Shown one piece after another: positions 42,117-54,319 of a DNA stretch of 64,000 bases. The stretch lies in contig JACKQL020000007.1 of NCBI GenBank assembly GCA_018296165.2, positions 372,001 to 436,000 of the forward strand, in the 5' to 3' direction. The notes under the pieces are model-generated. The model saw only the letters and a program-made list of their open reading frames with translations, did not search any database and had not been told where the DNA came from. This DNA comes from Termitomyces sp. T153 (taxonomy: Eukaryota; Basidiomycota; Agaricomycetes; Agaricales; Lyophyllaceae). Within the stretch, counting starts at the first letter, position 1, and each line of letters begins with the position of its first letter. Both the position numbers and the translations under genes were made by a program.

Positions 42117-42330
42117 ATTATGGTTTGTGCAGCTTATGGTTCACACTTTGTAAGTCAAAACTAGTCATTGATTCTGTCTATGAAGTATGAAATAAGGTGC
42201 TGCCTTATGTAATTACAATAAAGGTATTTATGGGTAGCATCAGGTGATGCTACCAAAATAATATTGATAGTAATAATAATAAGTATATTATTGTGCAAAG
42301 ACAAATAAGGAAGAGTAATAGCACTCCATT
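42117..42330. repeat. Dispersed repeat, copy 2
   Basis: Counterpart of 32,096-32,330. It contains a perfect 10-bp-arm hairpin GGTAGCATCA-GG-TGATGCTACC at 42,233-42,254, followed by an AT-rich tail. It lies just upstream of the CxC5/CxC6 relic. Confidence 0.7.
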
Positions 42331-42436
42331 ACAATATGTCTACAGTCAATGGAATATGAAACTTCGAATTGCAACTATATGTTACTTCTTCAAAACTTTC
42401 AAACTCATAATATTCCTCAGGTTACATTAATGTAAC

Positions 42437-43926
42437 TTGATACCTATGCAGACTGCATATGTCTTGTCTGGAAAATGTAAAGAATGTGATACATTATATT
42501 ATGCAGATCATGAAAGTGCTATTGATGATCAAGATCAAAATTCATTGGTATCTTCTCATAATAGATTGTACTCAAACTCAGCAAAGTATCTAGAAGAACA
42601 ATCTACTTGGGTTGATCACACTTTTTCAAATGCTGTTATCAAAAAAAGTCTATCACTTTCATGCATTTACATCAGCTTTTGCAGCCTTCTGTAACAATAG
42701 CTTTTTGAACAAATTTGCTATACAGATTCCAAGAAGACAAGTATGGGCTGCCTTTATACAGGAAATAGTGAGACAAGCTGCAGATAGCATAGGAGAGACC
42801 ATGCAATTCAAGGACAATCTTAGTTCAAATGGTCTTACAAAAGAAGCATTTCAAATACTAGGAGAGCAAGGCCTTGTTAGAAGTGCTAAAAACCATTTTT
42901 GTTCCAAATGCACACAGGAATATAGAAATACTGCTGATCAAATAACACATGGTGACTCTGCAGGTGTAAATGCACACAGGAACATAAACATACTGCTGAT
43001 CAAATAACAGATGGGGACCCTGCAGGTGTAGTTGGTGTTAACAATAAATGTCTTATCAAACTTATCAAAGGGTGTCAAAATAACAGAACTCAAAATAATA
43101 AAACATGCAATAATCATCAAGATAGATGGTTAGCCCATGTTACAAGATTTGGAAGGCAATCATTATTGTGTGTCAACCAATTATTTTGGCACACAGAAGA
43201 AGAGGCTCAACTATGGCTACCAAATACAACTCATCCTCATCAAACACATGATAGTGATCTTACTAAAAGCCAAGGTTGAGATAATTATTTTACAGCATCA
43301 CAGTACTATTGTGTGGAAACACTTTGTGCACCATGTGGAGTTGTTCTGGCATGAACAAAGTTTGCCAAAGCTAAATCTCCAACTAATATTTTAAATTGGC
43401 TTAATGAAATGTATCCAACTTCTGATGTGTACCCTAATTATGTTTGCATTGACAAAGCATGTGCTGTACTTTGAACTGCAATTAACAATGGTTGGGCATT
43501 CTTGGCAAGAGACCACTCAATTTATAGGTGATTCATACCATTATATCAATCATTGAACCACTGATTACTTGTGTCAAAAATGGTGCAATCCAGCTCTCCT
43601 CAATGGATCAGCACCTAATTTGGTATTGGTGGAAAATGATAGAGATAGACATCAGCACTATAAGAGGGCATTCAATACACAAGTATTATGACTAAATATA
43701 GGTTCTACACTTGTACTGATGTTTTATTTAGGCATGTGAACAGCTTAATGCTTTGGCTAGGTGGATTATGAACTATCTTGAATAAAATGACAGTTGACAA
43801 CTTTAACTGGACATTGCATGCTCTTTTATTCCTACATACTCAAAAAATTATTGCTAGACAAAGGAGAAGAGAAGGTAGGCCTCAAGATGGTGAGGATGAT
43901 AGTGATGACAATGATGATACTATGTA
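42437..43926 (+). pseudogene. KDZ-transposon-associated CxC5/CxC6 cysteine-cluster protein, decayed
   Basis: Segments in changing frames match a protein family that accompanies KDZ transposases in Agaricomycetes. In order: SGKCKECDTLYYADHES, AKYLEEQSTWVDHTFSNAV, FAAFCNNSF, RRQVWAAFIQEIVRQAADS, HFCSKCTQEYRNTAD, CQNNRTQNNKTCNNHQ, ETLCAPCGVVLA, FAKAKSPTNILNWLNEMYP, VCIDKACAVL, SYHYINH-stop-TTDYLC, CNPALLNGSAPNLVLV and KRAFNTQ. An intron (GTATTATGAC...TTTAG) joins the last to ACEQLNALARWI. The end is FNWTLHALLFLHTQKIIARQ and an acidic tail stopping at 43,926. TGA replaces a conserved Arg and TGA replaces Trp in GVVLAW. The role in transposition is not established. The N-terminus is missing. Confidence 0.8.
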
Positions 43927-43978
43927 AACTTTATGTAAACTTTACTAATATAAGAAAGCTTTTACAGTTGATTGAATC

Positions 43979-44447
43979 TGTCAGGACCCATACCATTTCC
44001 CCCTTCCCTTCACCATTATCCAACCTCAGATTCTACACAGTCCCTTTCTGGATTTCAGCCATGCCCCCAGATCCCAGCCACAGTCCTGTTCAAACCACAT
44101 CCAGGTTTTAGCCACCCCTAGGACCGCTTTTCCTGTTCCAGATCATTCCCACAGGCTCAGATCACTTCCACAGGTTCCAGATCACTTCCATCTGTCCCAG
44201 ATCACTTTGAGAATTGCTTCCCTTGTTCCAAATCACTTCTTCATGACTTAGATCACTTTCTGCTATGACTTAGATCACTTCCACTTGATTCAGATTACTT
44301 CCACCTGACTCAGATTACTTCTACCTGACTTAAATCACTTCCACTTGACTTATATCACTTCCACTTGTGTTAGATTACTCCTACCTGACTTAGATCACTT
44401 CCAGCTTCCCCTTTGAGTAGTGTCCTACAGCTACTCATCATGTCTAC
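43979..44447 (+). repeat. Family E LTR fragment
   Basis: It starts TGTCAGGACCCATACC and contains the ~20-bp GATCACTTCCAC array (44,140-44,410). It is cut by a family A LTR at 44,448, after CCTACAGCTACTCATC. Confidence 0.85.
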
Positions 44448-45012
44448 TGTCAGGTTCTGCTAACCACAGGGGCTCAGCTTAACTGGGCAGGTCCTTACTA
44501 GGTGGACATGATGTCCTGTGCTTATAACCTAGTGCTCTGGGGTGGTCCAGACTTCAGATACTTGTGAGGATAAGTTGAGGGGAGCAGTCCAAGCAAGTCC
44601 AGAGTGGTCCAAGGAAGTCTAAGACCAGATACAGTAGAATATGGGTTTAGAGGTGTGTTAAGCAGAAGTCAATAGGCAAATATACAGTCTGTGGGGCAAG
44701 CAGGGCTATGCAAGTGATGGGAGCAGAGCCAGAGTTTGATGGGGGATCAATTAAGAGTGATGGGCTCTAGAGCTGTGCATAGAGCAAGGTCTGCAGTTAA
44801 GTTATGAATGTTTAAGGGTTGTAATGTGTGTGTGGAGTTTGTAATGATGTCAGAGTTGAAAGGAACTTAGTAACAATAAAGAAAACTGAGGCAAATGAGG
44901 TGAGATGGAGTCAAGATAAGACAGAGTCAAGAATGAGATAGAATTGAAAGAGATATGAGACTAGAGACAGAAACAGAGAAGAAACATAACAAGTCATATA
45001 GAGACATATATA
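44448..45012 (-). repeat. Family A LTR fragment
   Basis: Reads TGTCAGGTTCTGCTAACC on plus, as reverse-oriented LTR A does, with GGGGGATCAATTAAGAG and GAGTTTGTAATG in the expected order. The match ends near 45,012, before the TATA region. Confidence 0.8.
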
Positions 45013-45931
45013 TGTAGTGTGTCCTACATTACAGCAGAGCACACTTTGGATTGTATCCTATGTTACTAGCAGAGTCTGCTACACCATTGCAGAATCCCCA
45101 CAATGTAGTGTGTTATATGGGTGCCATGGAGGCCATACATTGTGCCATATTATACATATCCAGCAGAGTCCTTTGACCAGGATCTGGAGCCTGCTAATTA
45201 CTACCAGGTCCATTGCAATTACATTTAACAGTGACCAGCCCCACTCAACACTAAAATCTGCTGGTGTCAGCAGACTGGCAGTGGGTCTGTCCACTGGCTA
45301 TTTCTCATGACTGGCTGCTGCTGCTTGTGATGAAATCCACCCTCAGAAACATATCTGCCCAGTTCCATCAGAAAGCTGCTAAGAAGACAGGTGGCCAAAG
45401 CTGGCACCACCATTGGCAAAAAGCTACTCAAATGAAAAGTGATATGAAGATCTATTTTAACTGCAGAAATAACAATCAAGGAACAGCAGAAACACAGCAT
45501 TATGCCAGTTGAATAAAATTGATGGAGAACACATCATATTGGTTATGGTTTTTTTAGATGCTTAGAAATGCATCAGAATTCTTTATAGAGGATCAGAATT
45601 CTTTGGAAGGCATTGATCTTCTTTAGCAGCTATCAAGATCTCATCAAAGCATCAAATTCAACCTTTTTTGGCAGCCATACTGCTTTTGGATGGTACATGT
45701 AAATCAACAGATGCATGTGACTCTAATTTTCAAATTCTTGACTTTTAAGTCCTCTTTTGCTCACTAGCTGCTATTTATCTGCTCATCACTGTCTGCTATG
45801 CTATGTCTCCATCCACTGAGGTCCTTTTCCAACAGCTCTATGACACTGAGAACTCTGTGTTGGTCTCTGCTCTGAGAGGAGACTTGTCAGATCTCCAGGG
45901 TAGGGTTAAACAATTGGTGAGCAACCTATAA
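45013..45931. other. No recognised gene
   Basis: A local imperfect repeat of TAGTGTGTCCTACATTACAGCAGAG-like words occurs at 45,016-45,170. Otherwise stop-rich frames without a family match. Confidence 0.4.
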
Positions 45932-46295
45932 GAGTGACCTCTGGAGGCTGTGGCTCAATCACACAACTGGCAGAGGGAGATCCAAAGTCTATTCAGCACA
46001 ATACAATGTCTACAAGTAGGACTACACACCTGGCAGAGGGAGATCCAAAGAGAACAAGTCTGAAGATTTCCAATGCTGGGTTTGGAAAATCTACTCTAGT
46101 CATGTGACCTTGCCAAACATGTGCATACCTTGCCATATGGGTTTTGCACAGAACACACATGGCAACTGATCATGTGACCATGACCTTGCCAAACATGTGC
46201 ATACCTTACCATGTGAGTTCTGTGCAGAATGCATATGGCAACTGATCAGGTGACCAAACACATGACCAAACATGTGCATTGGCAGTTCTCTAACA
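45932..46295 (-). repeat. 3' LTR of C2, truncated
   Basis: On minus it starts TGTTAGAGAACTGCC after a polypurine tract. It matches the 5' LTR at 52,229-52,682 but lacks its last ~90 bp (minus sense). Confidence 0.8.
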
Positions 46296-46310
46296 TCACC
46301 CCCCCTCTAG
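46296..46310 (-). other. Polypurine tract of C2
   Basis: Minus strand TAGAGGGGGGGTGA directly precedes the 3' LTR. Confidence 0.75.
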
Positions 46311-47700
46311 TATGCGGCATCCTAATGCACTGAGTAGAAGAAGTCACAAATTGCCTAGTCCACTGCTGAAATGGGATAGTTGCCTCAAATGGTTTTTGGG
46401 GCATTAGAATGCCTATGGTAAAAGTCCCAGACCAGGGCTGGTGCATGTACATTAGCCTGTGGTTCCCAAGAGATGTCCTCAATGCTGTATCCCTTCCATT
46501 TCACCTTGAATTGCAACTTCCCTCAGAATATTCTGCTATTCAAGATTTCCTCCACTTTATACTTCTCCTCATTGTCAACCAGAACTGGTGGAAAGGGTGG
46601 CTTAGGGCAGCGGCTGGGGATTGGATCCTCTGGGGCTGAAAATAGTTTGATAACATTGAAGACTGGGTGCAATTGGTATAGGCCTGCTGGAAGCTTAAGT
46701 CAGTATGCTAAAGGCCCCACCTTCTTCTCTACCATGAAGGGGCCAAAATGACAATGTGACAGTTTTTGAGATGGCCTTGTTATCTTAATATCTAAGCTAT
46801 CCAAGTACACATGGTCTCCTGGCTTGTAAACTAAGGCTGGTGTCCAGCAACAGTCATAGTAGTGTGCCATGTCATCCTTGGCCTTTACTAATGCAGCCTT
46901 TGCCTCCTCCTGCACCCTCTTCATCCTGTCCATAAACTCATTTATGGAGTCATTCTCAGAGAGGTGTGCCCAAGGTTCAAATCCCATGTGGGAGTGCCTG
47001 CCAGTGTCCAGAAAGAATGGAGTCATCTGCATGGAAGAGTGAACATGGTTGTTGTACTGGAACTTAGCATTTGGCAGGAGCTCATCCCAATCATCCTGCC
47101 TCTCATTACAGAAAAAGCAGAGATACTGTTCTAGTTCCTGGTTAACATGTTCTGTCTGCTCATCTGACTGAGGGTGATAGGCTGTGGTGGTATGGAGCTT
47201 CACTCCAAGCAGGCAGTACAGTTCCCAAGTAAACTCTGCCACAAACTGGGGGCCTCAGTCAGAGACATACCCATCTGACAGACCATGGAGCTTCCAGACA
47301 TTCTTCTGATACAGACTAGCTGCTCCCAAGGCAGAGCACATTGTGTAGGTAGGGATGAAATGGGCTCATTTACCATAGAGGTCCACCACTACTATCACTG
47401 CATTGTATCTATGAGCATCTAGGAGTTCCACAATGAAATCCACTGATGCAACACTCCAGCAAGCAGCCAGAATAGGGAGTGGATGGAGCTGGCCCATGAG
47501 TGCTTGATAGCGAGGCTTTGTGCAGAGACAAAGATTACAGGTGCTAGTGTAGGTGCCTACATATTGAGAGATCTGTGGCCACCAATAGTTCCAGGATACC
47601 AGCTCTAGCATCTTCCACCTCCTAGGATGTCCTGCTACCCAAGAGTCCTGATGTTGTTCTACAATGTGCTGGTGGAGTTCTGGAATGTTAGGCACATAAA
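46311..47700 (-). pseudogene. C2 integrase and chromodomain
   Basis: Frames at 47,695-47,366 and 47,242-46,700 give the zinc end (HQHIVEQH...CNLCLCTK), VDFIVELLDAHRYNAVIVVVDLYGK, DGYVSD-stop-GPQF, TTTAYHPQSDEQTEHVNQELEQYL and YKPGDHVYLDSLDI. A chromodomain relic follows near 46,570-46,440 (KVEEILNSRIF, LQFKVKWKGY, DISWEPQ). The catalytic Asp and Glu positions survive, but TGA/TAG stops break the protein. Confidence 0.88.
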
Positions 47701-49420
47701 TGCATCCTCTGAAAGTCAGAAGCCCATCCTGAAGACCCTACTTATCTGCATGCACTGACTTGACTCCACTTGCCTGTCAAGCTTGTAGGGCTGTGCTGCC
47801 TGGAAAACTACATCCTCCTGTGCACCCTCTTGGTTCCCTCTCCAGATGTCTCTAAGGATGTTTGCCTCATCCCCTTGAACCACAATCCCTTCTAGCATGT
47901 GGATGGCAAAGAGCTCAGGCTTGAGAAGAACAATGTTGTCATTATTTCCTTCTCCTGTGCCATGGTCAGCCTGCCTGGACAATGCATCTGGTTTGCCCAT
48001 GCTCTGTCCAAGTTTGTGATGCAGTGAGAAGTCAAAGTTGGCCAGATACAGGGACCACCAAGCTTGGTGTAAATTGAGTTTTCTCAGCAGAACGGAAGTA
48101 CTCAAGGTTCTTGTGGTCTGTCCAGACTTTAAACTTATGCTGCATACCCTCAAGGAAATGCTGCCATTCTTCAAAGAACCATATAATTGCCAGCATCTCC
48201 TTGTCATGGATCTCATGGTTCCATTCCACTGCATTGAGGCTTTTGGAGTAGAAGGCTACCAGATGCTATTTGCCATCCTTCTTTGACTGCTGTGAGAGGA
48301 CTGCTCCTGTAGCAAAGTCTGAGCTATCCACTTCCACATAGAATGGAGAGTTATTGTCAGAGAACAGGAGGACTGGCTTTGAGATCACAGCTTGCTTGAG
48401 GGCATCAAAGGCAGCTTGCTGTAGGGGCTCCCACCACCATGCTATATCTTTAACTGTGAGGTGAGAAAGGAGGCATGCATGGCAGGAGAAATCCTGTATG
48501 AACCTTCAGTAGAAATTGACAAAGCCAAGAAAGGCCTGCACTTCCTTCTTGTTCCTTGGCTCAGGCCACTCCACTACACCTGCCACTTTAATGGGGTCCA
48601 TCTTGGCCATTCCATGTGAAATAATCAAACCCAGGTACTCCACCTTGGTCTGCTCAAATTCACACTTCTCAGGCTTTAAATAGAGCTGGTGTTGGCAGAG
48701 GCATTCCAAGACAATGTGTGTAACCCAGCAATGCTCCTCCAGAGTTTTAGTGTAGATGAGGATATCATCAAGATACATACAGACAACACCTTCTGCAATC
48801 AGATCATGGAAAATATCATTCATCATAGTCTGGAAAGTGGCTGGGCTATTGGTGAGACCAAAGAACATCACTAGAGGTTCAAAGAGTCTGTAATTGGTTT
48901 GGAATGCTGCCTTCCACTTGTCCCCTTCTTTGATGCGTATGTTGTTGTAGCCCTAACAGACATCTAATTTGTGAAGTAGTGTGCACTACAAAGGTTATTG
49001 ACAAGTTCTGAGATGAGTGGCAAAGGATAGCAATTCTTCACTATCATCACATTCAAGATATAATAATCCTGAACCAAACAAAAAGACCCATCCTTTTTCT
49101 TAATAAAAAAGACTGGGGAGGCCATTGGAGACTTGAAGGGTTGTATTCATCCTGAGCTAAGATTCTCCTGCAAGAAGGTGTCCAGCTCATCCTGCTTATG
49201 GGGCACAAGTGGATAGACTTTGCAGCTGGAGGGCTCTGCATCTAGTATTAGCTCAATTGCATGATCCCATTGCTTGTGCTCTGGAAGTGAATTAAAGGAG
49301 GCCTTGAAGAATACATCCTCAAAGTCATGGAGGTGATTGGTGATCATGCTATGGAAGAGCTTGAGCTGTGAGTTTGCTGCAAATGCCTCAGCCAGACACT
49401 GGGAAGTAGTCTGACTAGCT
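47701..49420 (-). pseudogene. C2 reverse transcriptase and RNase H
   Basis: RT: HAIELILDAEPSSCKVYPL, KKKDGSFCLVQDY, FGLTNSPATFQTMMNDIF, an intact active site MYLDDILIYT (about 48,785), and KMDPIKVAGVVEWPEP with FLGFVNFY. RNase H: DKEMLAIIWFFEEWQ, VWTDHKNLEYFR, LANFDFSLHHK and KPDALSRQADH. Several frameshifts and stops. Unlike A1, the YLDD catalytic pair is retained. Confidence 0.9.
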
Positions 49421-50660
49421 CAAATCTCTGCCACTGTAGGAGGGGGGCAGAGAGTTGTAGCATAGATCTGATCACCCACCTCTATAGTCTCATCTGGAGA
49501 CTCTGCATCTGGAGTACAGGTCCATTCTCCTTTACCTTCCTCTTCCTCTGGAGATTCACACCCAACACCTTGGACATTCATATAGAGGGCCTCTCTATGA
49601 GGGAATGACAGAGGGGGGGGGACTCAGGAGGTCAAGATCAGCATAATGGAGATGCCCAGCATGACAGGCATACACTGTCATGACCCATTCCATTCCCCCC
49701 TTCCCTTCACCATTATCCAACCTCAGATTCTACACAGTCCCTCTCTAGATCTCAGCCACACCCTCAGATCTTAGCCACAGTCCTGTTTCAGCCACATCCA
49801 GGTTTGAGCCACCTCTAGGACCGCTTTTCCTGTTCCAGATCATTCCCACAGGCACAGATCACTTCCACCTGTTCCAGATCACTTCCACCTGTCCAAGATC
49901 ACTTCCAGGATTGCTTTCCTTGTTCCAGATCACTTCCTCATGACTTAGATCACTTCCTGCTATGACTTAGATCACTTCCATCTTCTCCTTTTGGCAGTGT
50001 CCTACAGCTATATAAGGTCCCTTAGTCTGTAGCTACACCCCAGCCTTGACATTACCTGATATCTTGTTTGTATTCTGTTTTTATCTGATCTTCTCTCCAT
50101 TCATTACTCGCTCTCATTTCTTAGTTTCTTAGTTTCTTTCCCTATTTACATACTTGCTGTTGGCATCACCTCCCCAAGGTGGTTTTGGCTCCTGTAAGAG
50201 TCCCCCTCCAGGACTGTGGTCCTGACATACACAGCAGCATGCTCACAAATCTTGGCTCTCTGCTCCTTACAAGCTTCTTTTGCACAGATAGTGTAGCAAT
50301 GGAGGCAACGACTCATTTTCACCTCACTCTTAGTCTAGTCAATTTCTGAGTTGTGTTCACATAGCCAGGTGAACCTCAAGATCATGTCTTGCTTTCCCAA
50401 ATTAGTGATGGCAAAAGCAGCTCACTCTGAGTAGTTTTGGTAGTGGAGGACCAGGTCTACTACAGAGCAAATAGAGCCAGCTTCATTGAGCATGCCATCA
50501 AGATTGTATACAGGGATAGGACATAAAAGGGGGTGAGTGGAGAGGTGGTGTTGTTGCATGTAGTCTGTGTCAAAAAAGAGGCCTGTTGCCCTACTGTCAA
50601 GGAGGGCAACCACACTTTGGATCTGCTGGGTGTCTATTGTCTCAATTTCCACCTGTAGTT
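49421..50660 (-). pseudogene. C2 protease and linker, split by solo LTR E
   Basis: Minus frame 50,652-50,422 carries VVALLDSRATGLFFD: the retropepsin DSGATG motif with Gly changed to Arg. NLGKQDMILRFTWLCEHN follows. The linker with a cysteine/alanine-rich basic stretch is interrupted by LTR E and resumes with HAGHLHYADLDLL and ATTLCPPPTVAEI. C1 (6,146-7,112) shows the uninterrupted sequence. Confidence 0.85.
49676..50227 (+). mobile_element. Solo LTR of family E in C2
   Basis: 552 bp, TGTCATGACCCATTCC...GTGGTCCTGACA, with exact duplication TACAC at 49,671-49,675 and 50,228-50,232. TATATAAG is at 50,009, followed about 32 bp on by AGCCTTGACATTA. It has few copies of the 20-bp unit. Confidence 0.92.
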
Positions 50661-52228
50661 TCAGGAAGTTGGTAGAAGGGGTGGAAGCAACAACATAATG
50701 ATGGGGGAGACAGCATTCCTAAGCAGGAACCTGGAAGCATGGGCTAGGAGGTGCATTTCCAGCTGAGACTTTAGCTGGAGAGAAAGTTTGTGCATCTGAG
50801 GAGGGGCTTATCATTTCAGGCATAGTATCAACAATGGCAACAGATATATTTGATTCTATGGACAGGGGGGTGAGACAATTAGCACTGGGCAATGGAGGTG
50901 TACTAATCATCTGTTGCCCTTTTCAAAATCCTCAGACTCTGTAAGAACCTCCTCCAATACATTGGCCACTTCATCAGAATGGACAGCAATAGGTGCATCT
51001 GGAGAGGAGGCTCCTGTGGCATCCTGGGCTGCCAGGAGTTGGATGAGCAACTCTTCTTGTTCTGATGCTGACAGGTAGCAGACCTCTAGTTCTTGAAGAC
51101 AGTAGTGGGCAAAGTGGCCAGCCTTTCCACAGCATCGACACAGCAGGGGAGTAGAGGACTGCTGTTGGGAGGCATCCACATCCATTGGGACTTCTTGGAG
51201 CAGGGAATGCAAGGGAGCAACATGGGATGGAAGGGGAAACATTGCACCTATTTGTGGGGCTGCTCAAGCAAGCATGAAAGGAGGAGCTTGGAGGGAGAAC
51301 TCTCCACAAGAAAAAGGAAATGATGAGGGCTGTGTCTGCCACAGCTCACATTGCAGTTTCATCAACTGCCACTGCTCATGTGCCACCTTGTATCAAGTGT
51401 CAACATGCTCATCATCCAGGCACCCCTCTGCCATACTGTTGGTTCAATCCATAAGCAAGGGATGGAGTCCATCATGGAAGGTTAGGCAGAGTTGCAGACC
51501 ATCTGGATATCCCACCTATTCAACTAAGGTGCAAAAAGAGTTGATGTACTTGTCAAGTGGCCACTGAAAGAGCTGCAGTTTTGGCAGAGTCAAGGGGGAA
51601 GAACTCAGATTGGAACTCCTTCTCAAACTCCATCCAGCCAGAGAAACTCTCAACTCTTCCTGGGCATCAAAAGATATGCAGGGCATAGGTTGAAGCTTGG
51701 CTAGCCTTTATGTAAGAGAGAACCCAGGCAATTTTCAAGGCATCTGAGATGAAGGCTTCACCACTCAGCTGGATATAAGTGATACAAGACTGGAGGAAAT
51801 GTTCTCCGATCTTACAATTTCCATCATACATGTCAGAAAGTGCAGGATGAGGGAGTTTGGAATGGAGAACTGAAAGGCCTGAATCAGATGCAGATACAAA
51901 CTGTTCTGCAGCAGTTGGAGCTAAAAAGCCTGAGCTAGGTGCAGATACAAACTATTCTGCATCTGCTGGGGGCATAGGAGGTGTGGTAGGAGCAAGGAGA
52001 AGATGTTCCAAGAGGGCTTGAAGAGAAAGGGACACTGCTTCAGTAGTTTGACAGAGTCCAGTGAGTTCAGCTATATGAGAAGTAAGGGAGGCTTGGATAA
52101 GTTGAACCTGTGTTTCCAGAAACAGCAAATGACTCCAGGCATTGTGCTGGGGGCTTGAAGCATTAGGAAGAGGTGCTGAAGGGGTTGGCTAGGTCATAGG
52201 CGGAGCACAGGGGGCACTAAGACACTAG
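50661..52228 (-). pseudogene. C2 gag
   Basis: A 111-codon frame (51,242-50,907) holds a CCHC zinc knuckle CRCCGKAGHFAHYC followed by an acidic region. Upstream frames (about 51,700-51,300) show a Ty3-type capsid (FSGWMEFEKEFQSE, YINSFCTLVE, VGYPDGLQLCLTFHDGL). The stretch toward 52,200 is a Gln/Leu-rich N-terminal arm and leader. Frameshifted and interrupted by stops. Confidence 0.75.
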
Positions 52229-52682
52229 TGGGGGAAAGACCTTTTGAGGAACCAAGTAGAAGCTCAAGTAATCAAAGAAGGGGCTCCCAGACCAAATCTA
52301 GAGACTTGTTCTGCTGTAAGGGTGACCTCTGGAGGCTGTGGCTCAATCACACAACTGGCAGAGGGAGATCCAAAGTCTATTCAGCATAGTACAATGTCTA
52401 CAAGTAGGACTACATACCTGGCAGAGGGAGATCTAAAGAGAACAAGTCTGAGGATCTCCAATGCCAGGGTTTGGAAAATCTACTCCAGTCATGTGACTTT
52501 GCCAAACACATGCATACCTTGCCATGTGGGTTCTGTGCAGAATGCACATAGCAACTGATCATGTGACCATGACCTTGCCAAACATGTGCATATCTTGCCA
52601 ATTGGGTTCTGCAGAATGCACATGGCAACTGATCAGGTGACCAAACACATGACCAAACATGTGCATTGGCAGTTTCCTGACA
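52229..52682 (-). repeat. 5' LTR of C2
   Basis: 454 bp, TGTCAGGAAACTGCC...GGTCTTTCCCCCA on minus. It holds two imperfect repeats around ACATGTGCATACCTTGCCA and ATGCACATGGCAACTGATCA (plus reading). Partial copies lie at 45,932, 31,628 and 26,390. Confidence 0.85.
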
Positions 52683-53016
52683 CAACCCTATTTGTAGGAT
52701 AATATGCCACACTTACAGATAGTGTTGAAGAAATCTTTGTGGAAGCAAATTTCCCAGGCTAAGAACAAACAACTTGACTTAGAGGCTAGGAAAAGCTTTT
52801 CCAATGAGGCCACCTGAATTTTATCAAGCAAGCTGTCAGATATGAAGGCAATTGAGGAGTTGAAAGAGAAGGCAGGGGCATATTTCAAGGAGTCATGGGC
52901 AAGGAAGGAAGCCAAGGTTAACAAGGGCCAGGCAGCAGGAGGAGTGGCAGGTCTGTGTTCAATGTCAAATTCCTTACCTTTGGAAATTTTTAAATGAATT
53001 TCAGCAATCAATCTGC
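52683..53016 (-). other. Orphan minus-strand frame between LTR C and LTR B
   Basis: An open frame of 165 codons (53,185-52,688) runs through this segment into LTR B. The ~110 codons outside the LTR (AEIHLKISKGKEFDIEHRP, ASLEKLFLASKSS) are not a family I recognise. The part within LTR B is chance. Confidence 0.3.
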
Positions 53017-54174
53017 TGATCAGACCCATTTGTTGCTGAGCACCAATTTTGGCAATTTTGGACTGAGTGTCAGCTGAATATTTTGACATGGCACAAGTCA
53101 TGACACTTAGCACATGAGGCCTAACCCCAAGGTCTGGAACAACATAGCCTTTGCACAAAATTTTAGCAACTACAAGACTTATCAATCATGAGAAACATCA
53201 TGTGGAGTCTGGACTTTGGGCTAGAACAACAAGGCTGAGACCTTTCTTAGTAATAATTGCTAGTGACTTCTTGCCAACAACATGGCTTTCTCCCACCCAT
53301 ATATGGACATATTGCCAGTTGTGTGACTTCTTACTTATCATTTTTCTTGTCAAGCTTACAAACATACTTGAACAGCATCTACACTTCAGGTATTGACATC
53401 AGACTTGCTTTTTTTTTTGAGATTTATTGCAATTATGTGATGCATAGACTTCACTTAATTTTTTCACTTGGTTACAGATTGACACTTCATATGTATCATA
53501 AACACTTTGGCAGACACCATTGCTAGTGGTGACTATTTGTTTCTTTTCCCATACTATACCTTTGAACAGTATAAATACTGCTTGTACATAGACATCCAAT
53601 CATTGAACCTTACCCTCATTGAACACTACTTCTATTTACTCCCTCTATCTCTAAGCTTACCAGCTGGAGATTTCATTTTGCCTCTATTGCTTATTCTATA
53701 CCTCACCCTCCATTGACAATGACTTAGCAACAAGTCTTGCTGACTTTGACTTTGACTTTGCATGGTACCAACTATGGGTGCCCTTAGTGTTATCTCAACT
53801 CAGCAATGCTAGCAACTACAGCTAGCAATAAGTTTGTGTTTGTCCTCTATTCAGTCTCCTTGTTACCACTCCTCCATTCCTTTCTCTACTCAACTTCTCT
53901 TTCACCATTAAAGTTTGCTTTGCCTTAGCAACAAATTTGTCTTCATTTGTTTTATTGCACTAGCAACCCTCTGTTACCATCTAGCAACTTAGGTTAGCAC
54001 TAGTGATCCTTCCAAATTCACACTTCATATCCATATTTGCTCTTATTCCCTGGGATGGTTACTGACTCACCCTCAACTATTGACTTCCTACTGCCAGCTA
54101 CCCTATCTAATGACTAGTGTTAGGTTCTCTTTTTAGGTTTCCTGCATGGCACTAGGCAGCATAGGAGCACATCA
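53017..54174 (+). mobile_element. Solo LTR of family B
   Basis: TGATCAGACCC...GAGCACATCA, 1,158 bp, with CTGC repeated on both sides (53,013-53,016 and 54,175-54,178). TATAAATA lies near 53,570, followed by CTGCTTGTACATAGACA. Confidence 0.8.
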
Positions 54175-54319
54175 CTGCCAATGCTGGCAGTGGGTCCAGT
54201 AGTTCCAGCAGGTCCAGTGTCTCCAGCAGGTCCCTCATCAAAACCTGGTAGAGTATTGGCATCAAGTCTGTCATCTCCAGTGGAGCTGGTCCTAGGCCAA
54301 CCCTGGCTGATCAGAATGG

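Larger units (their letters stand above)
46296..52682 (-). mobile_element. Family C Ty3/Gypsy chromovirus C2 (5' LTR and internal region)
   Basis: Order in minus sense: 5' LTR (52,682-52,229), gag with CCHC knuckle, protease, RT, RNase H, integrase, chromodomain, polypurine tract, truncated 3' LTR (46,295-45,932). A solo LTR E (49,676-50,227) interrupts the protease-RT linker. It is nearly full length (about 6.2 kb without the insert) but broken by stops throughout and CG-poor. Confidence 0.88.

Noticed and set aside
45264..45512. 82-codon plus-strand frame
   Set aside because: No recognisable domain; length is expected by chance in this low-stop composition.
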